This document shows, piece by piece, positions 17,195 to 26,649 of a DNA stretch of 64,000 nt. The notes beneath the pieces were generated by a model that was not told the DNA's origin, ran no database searches, and saw only the letters and a program-made list of their open reading frames with translations. The stretch spans positions 1-64,000 of the forward strand of contig DDVC01000073.1 of the NCBI GenBank assembly GCA_002345145.1, in the 5' to 3' direction. Source of the stretch: Bacteroidetes bacterium UBA2322 (GTDB lineage: Bacteria > Bacteroidota > Bacteroidia > Chitinophagales > UBA2359). The translations under genes and the position numbers were made by a program. Each line of letters starts with the position of its first letter. The first letter of the stretch is position 1.

Positions 17195-18121
17195 ATGACT
17201 TTTACCGTTACGATATTAGGTTCCAGTTCGGCAAAACCTGCTTATGACCGGCACCCATCGGCACAGATTTTACAATGCGGCGATGACCTGTACCTCATAG
17301 ATTGTGGCGAGGGAACTCAGATGCAAATGCAGCGTTTCAACATCAATCCTTTCAAAATAACGCACATATTTATTTCGCACTTGCACGGCGACCACTACCT
17401 TGGGCTGCTGCCCTTGCTTGATTCTTTGATGCTAAACAACCGTACCAAACCGCTTTACTTGTTTGCTCCCGAAGATTGTATGCGGGCTATTGTATTACAC
17501 CGACAAATTAGCGCACATAACTACCAGCCCGATTATGAGCTAATTTTTAAGCCTACCCAAGCACAAGCGCCGGAGGTAATAGTTGATAATAACCACCTTA
17601 CCGTAACTACCCTACCCCTACAACATGGTTTGCCTTGTACCGGCTTTTTATTTAAACAAAAACAAGCCGACCGCAAAATGATAGGCGCTGCTATTGAAAA
17701 ATACCGAATACCTTATCACCTTATACCCGATATTAAAAAAGGAGCAGACTATACAACGCCACAAGGCAAGGTAATACCTAATAACCTTCTTACTACTTTG
17801 CCGCCTGCTCCTCTTAGTTATGCCTACTGTTCAGACACAGCCTACTCCGAGCCGCTTATACCGCTGGTAAAAGGGGTAGATGTGCTTTATCACGAAAGCA
17901 CGTATTTATCTGATATGCAAGAGGTTGCGCCGCTTCGCGGACATTCTACCAGTATTGATGCCGCCAAAATTGCTCGGGCTGCCGGTGTGGGCAAGTTGTT
18001 TTTAGGACATTTTTCGCCTCGGTATGACCGCCTCCACCATTATTTGCACGAAGCTCGTCCGTTTTTTCCCGATACCTATCTTGCCACAGAGGGCTTGGTG
18101 ATAAATATAGCCGGTAATTAA
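17195..18121 (+). CDS. rnz: Ribonuclease Z (tRNA 3' endonuclease)
   Basis: A 308-residue metallo-beta-lactamase-fold nuclease. The zinc motif SHLHGDHYLGLLPLLDSL is the tRNase Z signature HxHxDH. YHESTY and LRGHSTSIDAAKIARAA followed by FLGHFSPRY give the remaining ligands. Its length is right for the short bacterial form. It trims tRNA precursors lacking an encoded CCA. The start is the ATG at 17195. It converges with the MerR-type gene with 18 nt between stops. Confidence 0.95.
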   Translation: MTFTVTILGSSSAKPAYDRHPSAQILQCGDDLYLIDCGEGTQMQMQRFNINPFKITHIFISHLHGDHYLGLLPLLDSLMLNNRTKPLYLFAPEDCMRAIVLHRQISAHNYQPDYELIFKPTQAQAPEVIVDNNHLTVTTLPLQHGLPCTGFLFKQKQADRKMIGAAIEKYRIPYHLIPDIKKGADYTTPQGKVIPNNLLTTLPPAPLSYAYCSDTAYSEPLIPLVKGVDVLYHESTYLSDMQEVAPLRGHSTSIDAAKIARAAGVGKLFLGHFSPRYDRLHHYLHEARPFFPDTYLATEGLVINIAGN

Positions 18122-18139
18122 TACTTTCCTTGCACCCAA

Positions 18140-19027
18140 TTAGGCTTGCAGTGCATTGATATGATGCAAAATGTCTTCTGCTTTTCTGAAAAGATGTAAG
18201 TTAAGCGCGGGTGTACTGTTGTAGGAAGCCAATCTGTTCCCCGAAATAAAAACAGGGGTATTAGCAAACTGTTCACCAAGGGCTTGCAAGTAAGCATCTA
18301 TGTCTTCATCTGTTGGTGTGGAGGTGAAAATGGTGTAAATGGCATCGGGTTTCTTAAACTGTACTACTTCTACCACATCATTTAGCGGTACACTCATGCC
18401 TAAGTAAGTAATGCGGTGGTTTCGGCTTTTGAGTAGATAAGAAAGAAACAAGAGGCTTATTTCATGCAGCTCGCCTTCGGGCAGGAAAAGCAGGCAATGT
18501 TTAGTGTTTTCGTTGTATTTAACCACCTGCCCGTCTATGGCAACAATAATTTTTTGCCTGATAAGGTTGGTAATAAAGTGTTCCTGCGCCGGATTTACCC
18601 CGCCCGTAGTCCACATAACCCCAATTTTGATGAGAAAAGGGTAAACTACACATAACATAGTTTGCTGAAGTCCGTATTGTAAAATGCAGGTGGCAATTAT
18701 TTTTTCAAACCGGTCTTCGTCAACATCTATCATTGACTGTGTTAGTTCGTTGATGTGAACTTCGTATTTGAGGTCGGTTGTAGTGAGGTTGCTAACGCTT
18801 TTTTTAATTTGGTCATTGCTCATTTTAGCAATAGCGCCTATCCTATACCCCTGCTTGCTCAGCAAAACAATGTTTAAGATGAGTTTAAGGTCATTGTCGG
18901 AGTAGTAACGAATATTTGTATCGGTACGATGCGGCTGCACTAAATTATAACGCTGCTCCCATATTCGCAGGGTATGGGCTTTTATACCCGATAAGTTTTC
19001 AATATCTTTGATAGAATACTGAGCCAT
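18140..19027 (-). CDS. MerR-family regulator with cobalamin-binding domain, CarH/LitR-like
   Basis: A 295-residue protein. Residues 1-75 are a MerR helix-turn-helix (YSIKDIENLSGIKAHTLRIW, then QRYNLV). Residues about 90-165 are a B12-binding cap helix bundle with W139 and E149-H150 in the spacing W-x9-EH, the adenosylcobalamin-contacting motif of CarH/LitR photoreceptors. Residues 175-295 are a B12-binding Rossmann fold with H188 in GELHEIS at the lower-axial-ligand position; the usual Gly of ExHxxG is Ser. CarH-type proteins repress carotenoid or photolyase genes in the dark and let go when light cleaves AdoCbl. No such target is adjacent, but the upstream region is rich in palindromes. Confidence 0.85.
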   Translation of the reverse strand: MAQYSIKDIENLSGIKAHTLRIWEQRYNLVQPHRTDTNIRYYSDNDLKLILNIVLLSKQGYRIGAIAKMSNDQIKKSVSNLTTTDLKYEVHINELTQSMIDVDEDRFEKIIATCILQYGLQQTMLCVVYPFLIKIGVMWTTGGVNPAQEHFITNLIRQKIIVAIDGQVVKYNENTKHCLLFLPEGELHEISLLFLSYLLKSRNHRITYLGMSVPLNDVVEVVQFKKPDAIYTIFTSTPTDEDIDAYLQALGEQFANTPVFISGNRLASYNSTPALNLHLFRKAEDILHHINALQA

Positions 19028-19040
19028 AGTTTCCCATTTT

Positions 19041-19093
19041 GTTTAGCTTCTGAACTAAACGGTTAAACAAAACTCAAACAAAAAGGTTTAACC
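19041..19093. promoter_or_regulatory. Palindrome-rich upstream region, candidate operator of the CarH-like regulator
   Basis: GTTTAG-N8-CTAAAC at 19041-19060 is followed at once by GGTTAAAC (19061-19068) and by the palindrome GGTTTAACC (19085-19093). The related half-sites cover 53 bp immediately upstream of the regulator ATG at 19027. Autoregulation is inferred from position only. Confidence 0.5.
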
Positions 19094-19191
19094 TATTTTT
19101 TGCGGAACAAAAAAAAAGACCAAAAAGCGGCGGGTTAATGTTATAGTAAGCGTAGGTGATGCGGTAACCGATAAAAAAGCAGACGAGGCAG

Positions 19192-20958
19192 TTACTCCAC
19201 TAAAGCAGCAAACTGGGTATCGTATAATTTGCGGTAAACGCCGTTGTGTTCGAGTAGTTCAAGGTGGGTACCCATTTCTGCTATTTGTCCTTTATCAAGC
19301 ACCATAATTTGGTTAGCGTGCAAAATGGTACTGAGGCGGTGTGCTATGATGATAGCTGTGCGGTTTTGTACCAGTTTATCCATGGCATACTGCACCATTT
19401 GTTCGGTTTCGGTATCTATGGAGGAGGTAGCCTCGTCTAAAATGAGGATTTGCGGGTCAAAAACCAAGGCGCGGATGAAAGAAATTAGTTGTCTTTGCCC
19501 CATAGATAAGGTAGCGCCCCGCTCCATTACATTGTAATGGTACTGCCCGGGCAGTTTGCAGATAAACTCATGCGCGCCCATTAGTTTGGCGGCGTTTTCA
19601 ACTTGTTGTTGGGTGATATTGGGGTTTCGGAGGGTTATGTTTTCAAAAATAGTGCCCGAAAACAGGAACACATCTTGTAAAACCAAACCTATATTATTTC
19701 GCAGCGCATTTAGGGTGTACTCCTTTATATTATGCCCATCAATTTCAATGCTGCCTTGTTGTATGTCATAAAACCTATTGAGGAGGTTAATGATAGAAGA
19801 TTTACCTGCTCCGGTAGCGCCCACAATGGCAAGAGTTTGACCGGCTTTTACCGTAAAGTTTACATTGCGCAACACCCAGTCTTTATCGTTGTAGGCAAAC
19901 CAAACATTATTAAAAGTTATGTCGCCCTTAAATCGGGCTTGTTTTGTGCCGGTATCGGGTATATGGTCGTTTCGGTCAAGAACATGAAATACCCGCTCCG
20001 ATGCCACCATACCCATTTGCAGGGTGTTAAATTTATCTGCCAACATGCGCATGGGGTAAAACAGCATATTAAGGTATAAAATAAAGGCAATAAGTGTGCC
20101 TATGGTAGTATAATCGCTTACTACCGCATGAGCGCCATACCAAACCATAAGCCCCAAAGCTATGGCAATAATGATTTCGACTGCCGGAAAAAAAACAGAA
20201 TAGTACCAAATAGACTTAATATGTGCATCGGTTTGCCGCCGGTTAATGGCATTAAATTTATCCATTTCTTGTTTTTCGGCAGCAAAAATTTGTACTACGC
20301 TCATGCCCGATATGTGCTCCTGCAAAAAAGCGTTCATGGCGGCTACCTGTGTGCGCACTTCCTGAAACGTTTTTTTTATGCCTTCTTTAAATAAGTAAGT
20401 GGCATAAATAAGAAGCGGAAAAGTGGTTAAACAAACTAAGGTAAGTTTCCAATCGGTATAAAGCATAATAGAGAGCACCACTATTATGGTAAATAAATCA
20501 GCAATAATAGTTATCATGCCTTCCGAAAAAATATCGTTTACCGTTTCCACATCATTAATGGCGCGGGTGGTAGAAGTACCGATTGGTGTGGTGTCAAAAT
20601 ACCGCAAACGAAAATGCAGCATGTGGTTAAATACCTTTACCCGAAGATTTTTAATAACCGACTGCCCCAGCCATGAGGTTAAGTACCCAAAATTATACCT
20701 ACAAATGCTTTCTACTATGAGCAGCCCTATCAACAGCATGGTCATATTTACAAGTCCGGTAGCATGAGGTATTAACACGTAGTTATCTACCGTTTGCTGT
20801 ATGAGGTATGGGCGAAGAGGGCTCAATGCTGCAAGCGCTAATGCTAACAGCGTGGCAACAACAAACTGTGTTTTAAACGGACTTGCTAAGTGCAATACCC
20901 GTTTTAGCAAATGCCAATCTAATATATTGCTGCCTTTAGACTTAGGAGGCTGACTCAT
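19192..20958 (-). CDS. MsbA-like ABC exporter (fused permease/ATPase)
   Basis: A 588-residue half-transporter. Residues about 25-320 carry six membrane segments. The ATPase follows, with Walker A IVGATGAGKSSIINL, signature LSMGQRQ, Walker B ILILDEATSSID and the switch His in IIIAHRLST. It belongs to the type IV exporters (MsbA, BmrA, YheI/YheH), which act as dimers and export lipids, drugs or peptides. No partner subunit lies next to it, so it probably works as a homodimer. Substrate unknown. The N-terminus MSQPPKSKGSNILDWHLLKR is basic and cytosolic. Confidence 0.9.
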   Translation of the reverse strand: MSQPPKSKGSNILDWHLLKRVLHLASPFKTQFVVATLLALALAALSPLRPYLIQQTVDNYVLIPHATGLVNMTMLLIGLLIVESICRYNFGYLTSWLGQSVIKNLRVKVFNHMLHFRLRYFDTTPIGTSTTRAINDVETVNDIFSEGMITIIADLFTIIVVLSIMLYTDWKLTLVCLTTFPLLIYATYLFKEGIKKTFQEVRTQVAAMNAFLQEHISGMSVVQIFAAEKQEMDKFNAINRRQTDAHIKSIWYYSVFFPAVEIIIAIALGLMVWYGAHAVVSDYTTIGTLIAFILYLNMLFYPMRMLADKFNTLQMGMVASERVFHVLDRNDHIPDTGTKQARFKGDITFNNVWFAYNDKDWVLRNVNFTVKAGQTLAIVGATGAGKSSIINLLNRFYDIQQGSIEIDGHNIKEYTLNALRNNIGLVLQDVFLFSGTIFENITLRNPNITQQQVENAAKLMGAHEFICKLPGQYHYNVMERGATLSMGQRQLISFIRALVFDPQILILDEATSSIDTETEQMVQYAMDKLVQNRTAIIIAHRLSTILHANQIMVLDKGQIAEMGTHLELLEHNGVYRKLYDTQFAALVE

Positions 20959-21271
20959 GCTGTAATGTAGTGTAAATTAAAAATACATAGGCTTTAATAA
21001 GGTAGTGTGATGAAGCTATCCTGTAAATATTGCCACAGCTAATTAAAACCGATAAAGGAGGCTTAATGTTTAACTGCCCTGCCCGATAAAATTAATAGAG
21101 CTTTCTGTAATTTTTTGCCGTTAGCAATCGTTACATATTTGTATTTGCTTCGTCTTACTTGGGTTAAATGTGTTGTTATAAGACTCCAATCTGTTTTTGC
21201 GGAAACGCGAGCTTCTTCTAACCTCCTGCCACTTAAATTATGAACCTATTGTTTGACCTTCACTTTTTGTT
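20959..21271. other. Gap without recognised gene, divergent promoters region
   Basis: This 313-bp stretch separates divergent genes (ABC exporter and AP2-domain protein) and must hold both promoters. I find no convincing -7 box, repeat or hairpin in it. Confidence 0.4.
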
Positions 21272-21853
21272 ATGACTTTTAAAGTAAAACTTAAAAACGC
21301 CGATAAGTATGCTTTGCTCGATGTATCTGTTTATGAGCACCTATTAAACAATGAGTATATGAAGGGGCTTGGTTTTTTAGAAAACTTGCGGCTCCACTCT
21401 AACGGATACGTTTTTTTTCAGAAAAATCACCCACAAAAAGATGGTTCATATAAAAATGAAACCATTTACTTACACAAATACGTGGCAGAACGTTTTGTGC
21501 AAAAATCTGATACCGGTGATGGCAGAAAGTTATACGTAAGTATTACCAACGGCGATAAATTAGACTGCCGGGTGGCTAATTTGGATTGGGTACCTCGTTC
21601 TATTGCGGTGCGCAATACCAAGCGAACAATCAATAAAACCGGTTACAGGGGGGTAAGTTTAGAAAGAAACAAATATCGGGCGGTTATTTACCAAGGTAAG
21701 CAAAAAATAGACCTTGGTTTTTACCCCACTGCCGAGGCTGCTGCCGAAGCGTACAACAAAAAATCGGAAGAGCTCTTTGGTAAAACCCGAAACCTAAATG
21801 TAATAGGCATGCCCCGATTATTGAAAAAGAAAAAAAAGGGCAGGGATCAGTAG
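21272..21853 (+). CDS. AP2-domain protein with degenerate HNH region
   Basis: A 193-residue basic protein. The C-terminal half is an AP2/ERF DNA-binding domain (about 122-176: TGYRGVSLERNKYRAVIY, then LGFYPTAEAAAEAYNKKSEE). The N-terminal part resembles the HNH homing-endonuclease module usually joined to AP2 in Bacteroidota, including IYLHKYVAERFV and NGDKLDCRVANLDWV. However, the DHINGNKLDNR segment of active enzymes reads VSITNGDKLDCR, without its His. A polylysine tail (KKKKKGRDQ) ends the protein. The catalytic site therefore appears lost, suggesting a DNA-binding protein derived from a homing nuclease. No intron, intein or IS surrounds it. Confidence 0.75.
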   Translation: MTFKVKLKNADKYALLDVSVYEHLLNNEYMKGLGFLENLRLHSNGYVFFQKNHPQKDGSYKNETIYLHKYVAERFVQKSDTGDGRKLYVSITNGDKLDCRVANLDWVPRSIAVRNTKRTINKTGYRGVSLERNKYRAVIYQGKQKIDLGFYPTAEAAAEAYNKKSEELFGKTRNLNVIGMPRLLKKKKKGRDQ

Positions 21854-21875
21854 TTTGTGGTGTATTTATTTGGAT

Positions 21876-23720
21876 TTATATAATACCATGTAACGAGCCG
21901 CCTTTTGCGCCAAGGGCATCTACCCGTTTTTCTATAGCAGGGTCTTCTACCAAGGGCGGGGCATGGTGGGGTTTAATGCGTGCATCAATAATGAGCGACC
22001 CTCTACAACCCCAGTGTTTGTGTTCGGTAAAACTGTTTATGCCATGAATATCGTGTGAGGGGTTGCTACGGGTAAAGGTAACCCATAAGAAATTGCGCAG
22101 ATTTCGGGCAGTAAATTCACCATCATCGCACAAAACAAGGAGCGGAAAACCGGCAAGGGCATCAGCGCCTAAACCTTGCAGGTGTTGGCTGAGTTGTTCA
22201 ATCTGTTGCAGAGCGGTTGTTTCGGTGGTGTAAGGTGGGGCGGTTATAGCTATAGCGCCGGGCAAGGCTATGCAGGGATTGACAAACCCATAGGGCAGAG
22301 TTAGGTTGGGGGGCAAATGGGTGTTTAAGGTGCGTTTTACCTCGCCCGCGGCAGCCATTACCACCTTTGACCCACTGTTTAAGCCGGTGCCGCTGTAATC
22401 GAGCGTATCTATACTGGTTTTGGTTTGGAAGTGGAGGTCGCGCGTCCAATCTATGCGTTCCAGCAAGTGGGTAAAAAACGCTTCTATGTTGTGCGTATGC
22501 AACTGCGGGTTGTCTTCTTTGGCTACAATAAGCAGGTATTTAGCCAGCGACATTTGCCCAAAACCCAAAATATGGTTGGCAATAGTAAGTATTTCCTGTG
22601 GTTTTCGGTGGGTGTAGTAGGGAGTGTAGCGCTCGCTGCCAATGGCAAGCAGCAGGGGGTGAACGCCGGCGGCATCTACGGCGTTTACCTCGTGTAATCC
22701 GGGTAGTTCTGAGGGTATTACGGCTCCGGTAATTTCATGTATAAGCGCTCCAAAACTGGTGTCTTCTTGTGGCGGGCGACCAACTACGGTAAAACTCCAA
22801 ACGGCATTTTTGCGGTGCCACACTTTGTGTACCTGCATAACAGGAAAATCATGTTGAAGGCTGTAATAACCAAGGTGGTCGCCAAACGGACCTTCGGGTT
22901 TGTTTTGGTGCGGATATACGTAGCCTGTTATAACAAAATCGGCATCGGAAGAAAGGCAGAATCCATCTTGATACGTGTATCGGAAACGCCTACCCGATAA
23001 TGCGCCGGCAAAAATCAGTTCCGATAGTCCTTCGGGCAGAGGCATTACCGCCGATAGGATATGCGCCGGTGGTCCGCCTACAAAAATGCTCACTTTTAAT
23101 GGTTCGCCTTTGGCATTGGCTTTGGTTTGGTGTACGCCTATGCCACGGTGGAGTTGGTAGTGTAGCCCTATTTCTTTGTTGGGGATATAATTGTTTCCGC
23201 TGAGTTGAATGCGGTACATGCCTAAATTTGAGCCCATTACGCCGGGTTTGTCTATGTCTTCAGTATAAACAAGGGGTAGGGTAACAAAAGCTCCTCCATC
23301 AAGTGGCCACGATTTAATTTGGGGCAGTTGGTTTATGGTGGTTTGCCCAAAGGTAACCGGGCTGCCAAACAAGCTGCGCATGGGCAGTGAGTTAATGCCT
23401 GTAAAGGGTACGCTTAGGTATTGCCATGGTTTTTTTAGGGCGGCTTCGGGGTTGGCTTTTAGGGCTACTACTTTTTGCACCCGCTCAAGGGTGTGGCGGA
23501 ACATAAATTTGCTTCGCTCTAATGACCCAAAAAGGTTGGAGGCGCAAGTAAAACGGCTGTCTTTTACGTTGGTAAACCAAAGCGCCGGACCACCGGCTTC
23601 GTACACGCGGCGGTGTATGGCAGCCATTTCTAAATTGGGGTCAACTTGTTCGGTTATGCGAACTAAATGACCGTGTTTTTCTAAATCGATGAGGCAATCA
23701 AAGGTGCTTTTATATGGCAT
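21876..23720 (-). CDS. UbiD-family (de)carboxylase
   Basis: A 614-residue protein from the ATG at 23720; a further upstream TTG would add 21 residues of hydrophobic sequence and is not preferred. The UbiD fold is recognised by SNLFGSLERSKFMF, KPWQYLSVPFTGINSLPMRS, LPLVYTEDIDKPGVMGSNLG and YVYPHQNKPEGPFGDHLGYY. The EGPFGDHLGYY block carries the catalytic Glu/Asp network and prenylated-FMN site. Such enzymes decarboxylate aromatic or alpha,beta-unsaturated acids, and Bacteroidota homologues are usually linked to menaquinone synthesis (futalosine-type or late steps). A UbiX prenyltransferase is not in the window. Function in quinone synthesis is inferred. Confidence 0.88.
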   Translation of the reverse strand: MPYKSTFDCLIDLEKHGHLVRITEQVDPNLEMAAIHRRVYEAGGPALWFTNVKDSRFTCASNLFGSLERSKFMFRHTLERVQKVVALKANPEAALKKPWQYLSVPFTGINSLPMRSLFGSPVTFGQTTINQLPQIKSWPLDGGAFVTLPLVYTEDIDKPGVMGSNLGMYRIQLSGNNYIPNKEIGLHYQLHRGIGVHQTKANAKGEPLKVSIFVGGPPAHILSAVMPLPEGLSELIFAGALSGRRFRYTYQDGFCLSSDADFVITGYVYPHQNKPEGPFGDHLGYYSLQHDFPVMQVHKVWHRKNAVWSFTVVGRPPQEDTSFGALIHEITGAVIPSELPGLHEVNAVDAAGVHPLLLAIGSERYTPYYTHRKPQEILTIANHILGFGQMSLAKYLLIVAKEDNPQLHTHNIEAFFTHLLERIDWTRDLHFQTKTSIDTLDYSGTGLNSGSKVVMAAAGEVKRTLNTHLPPNLTLPYGFVNPCIALPGAIAITAPPYTTETTALQQIEQLSQHLQGLGADALAGFPLLVLCDDGEFTARNLRNFLWVTFTRSNPSHDIHGINSFTEHKHWGCRGSLIIDARIKPHHAPPLVEDPAIEKRVDALGAKGGSLHGII

Positions 23721-23969
23721 ACTATAAAGTGTTTGTTGGTTAGTAGTGGTTAATGGCAGTAAAACGCTTGCCAGAACGCACACTTTTGTAAAACAGACTT
23801 TATGGTGTTTGGTTTTATAGCAGTGCTCAATAAGGGGTAAAAGCGTGTATTGATTGAGTGCAAGTTGTTATGAATTTTACCGGCAAATGCCGTTGTATTA
23901 GGCTTGTTTTCGGCGTTTAAGTGAGAGGTAATCTAAAAAGTAAAGGATTTTAATAGAGAGGTTGTTGTT

Positions 23970-26399
23970 TTAGTCGCTGGCAAGGGTGTTGCCAAAGTTG
24001 TTTAAGTAGGTATCGCCGGTGGTGCGGGTAAAACGGTAAATGGCGTTTTTCCATACTACACTCATTTCGCTGCCGGGGGCAAACTGCCATGTGTAAACAC
24101 AATCTATATTGAAGGCGTTGAAATTGGCATTGTGTTTTAGACTGCCATCGGGATTAGTACCTGAGTAATCGGTATTGCTGAGCATTCCATCGGGCGTTAG
24201 CAAATAGTATTGGGCATAATCGGCTTCTGAAAAATAATGTCTTAGGCGGAAAGTAATGCCCATTCGGTTGGTAAAGATGTAGTTTGTTGAAAATACATTT
24301 TCTATGGTTTGCACGTCTCTCCTACCAAAAATGATGTTGTTTTTGTTGTTGTCGGAAAAGTTTACAAATCCTACGTCTTGCAGTTGGTTGGTATAACTGA
24401 AATCGAGGCGGAAGCGGAGTTTGTTGGAGGCGCGCAAAATGGGGCTGATGCCAAAGTTGTAGGTGTGGCGGTTTTGGTCATTAAAAACCCGATAATTTAA
24501 GTTGGCATCTATGGCAAGTATTTTATCGTAATTACTTGAAAGCCAAAACCCTGCTTGATGATTGGTAGGAAAGGTGTAATACCTGCCTTGCACACGGGGT
24601 TCAAAGTAATCGTATGTAGTGATGGGTTCGTGGTAAGACCATACGCCTAAACTGAGTTGCTTTTTAGTGGTAGTCCAAACATCGGCGCTTAATGAGAAGT
24701 TTTGGAATGCATTTGGCTTATAAATGCGCGAGTATTCAACTCGGGCAGATGTGTATAAGTTTAAAAACCTGCCAAATGGTTTGTAGATATTATATCGGGC
24801 TTGAGCGCCAAAGTTCATGATGTTGTTGAAGCGCAAAAATCCTAAGTCGTTGTGGTCATAAGTATTGCTGATTACGCTGTTCCATGCGGTTAGCTGGGTG
24901 TTGCCGCTTATTTTACCTCCTTGTATGTTGTATCGGTAGCCTATATCTGGATTGGTAAAATTGTTGTGGTATTTTTGGCTTATTGCTCCCGACCCGTTTA
25001 TGGCGTAGGTGTTTTGTTTGTCGGCAAATCTAAACTCGGTGCCGGTTACGTTGGCATCGGTAGCTGTGCCTCCTCGGTAAACATTGGTATTGATTAGGGT
25101 TAGGTAGGAATTGTTTTTGAAGTTTTGGTCTAAGACAAAAATGTTGTAATTGGTAAGGGGTTCTGTTTGGATACGGCGGGTTTGGTTTTCGGTATTTTTA
25201 ATTTCGGCAAAGGCGGGCGCTGTTACGGAGTTTAGCAGCCCAATGCCCAACCCGCCGGTGGTTCTGCCCGATATTTTGGTGGAGTTGAGCAGTTGCACTA
25301 CGGAGGGGTTTGCCTGTATGGTTTCGCCTTCTTGCAATTGGTTCTGAACTTCCCAAAACCCCGATGGAGTTCCTCCAATGCGGCGCGAGTAAAATAAATC
25401 GGCTTTACCAAATAACTCGGTGCCTTCGGTAAAAAACTGGCGGTTTTCGTTAAAACGCACTTCAAACGGGCTAAGGTTCAGCACTTGGTTATCAGATTGT
25501 ACCTGACCAAAATCGGGCACTAAGGTCATATCAAGGGTAAAAGCATCGTTTATACCATATTTAATATCCATACCTGCATTAAAACCTTTGAGCAATTCAT
25601 TGTCGGCTTCGGGTTTGTAGTAGTGGTCTAAATTACCCGATATATAGGGGTAAAAAAATAATCTTACAGGGGCTTTTATGCCATCTAAACCGGTAAGTTT
25701 ACCCGATTGATTGAGGAATCCGCTAATTTCGGGGCGAACTTCGTTCCAAACCGATAATTGCCTTGAACGGCGCACCTGACGCAAAAAATTGATGTTCCAG
25801 GTTTGTTTTTCGGCATTGGCAAACCGGAGCGCTGAAAAGGGGATGCGCATTTCTACCGTCCAGCCGTGTTTATTGAGCGATACTTCGCTTTGCCAAACGG
25901 CGTTCCATGTACTTTCTTCGCCTAAAATGGTGTATTTTATGTCGGTTTGCACACCGGTTGCACTCACTAAAAATCCCAGTCCGTTTAACCCATCTTGGTA
26001 GGCATCTATGATAACACCAAACCAATCGGCATTACCGGTATTATCTCTTTGCGAGAGCTGGGTTAAAATACTATCGGGGTGTCTATCATACAAGTGTGCG
26101 CCTATGTATAAAGCGTCATCGTCATAAAGTACTAATACTTCGGTTTGCTGATGGGGTGGTTTACCCGGATTGGGTTCAAACAAAATGAAATTATCTGCTT
26201 TTTGCACATTGGCATTTGTCCAAGCCTCATCGGTTAAAATGCCGTCTATTTTGGGCGGATTGGATAGCCTTTTAACCGTTAGTTGCCTTGGAGCTATTTT
26301 ATCTTTATCGTTTGTAGTGGGTGTGGAGGCGGTTAAAGGCAAGGGTAATAACCAAGTTACAATATACACCAATAGGGCTACAATAAGGGTGTTTTTCAT
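23970..26399 (-). CDS. DUF5916 outer-membrane protein with N-terminal CBM9-like domain
   Basis: An 809-residue exported protein (signal [26 protein letters not shown]). Residues about 38-230 are a carbohydrate-binding-module-9-like sandwich ([46 protein letters not shown]). The remaining 570 residues are amphipathic strands of DUF5916, probably an outer-membrane barrel, starting at [26 protein letters not shown]. Proteins of this layout are common in Bacteroidota and often near TonB-dependent systems, but their role is unknown. It is a single-gene unit; no promoter box stands out upstream. Confidence 0.85.
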   Translation of the reverse strand: [809 protein letters not shown]

Positions 26400-26600
26400 A
26401 GGGAGTAGTTTGCGGTGGTGAGTGGTTGCCCAATTGGTACTTGGTGGGTAGGTAGTTGTTACGTTTTGGTTCAGCGTTTAACTTTGTTTAACTTAACTTT
26501 GTTGTAAACCGTTTTTTTTAAACGGCACAGAATTTAGGCAAAATGTACGCCAATTGCATAAATTTACCTTTTTATTGGCACGCAGGCAACCATTTACCCT

Positions 26601-26608
26601 TACTTTTG
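26601..26608 (+). promoter_or_regulatory. Bacteroidota -7 box (TACTTTTG)
   Basis: TAnnTTTG 42 nt before the ATG at 26650, giving a leader of about 35 nt. Two more + strand TAACTTTG boxes lie in tandem at 26479-26486 and 26494-26501 and could be alternative starts. Confidence 0.5.
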
Positions 26609-26649
26609 CGTTTAGGGGATTATTTTTAACAAACTTACTGCAATTTTTT

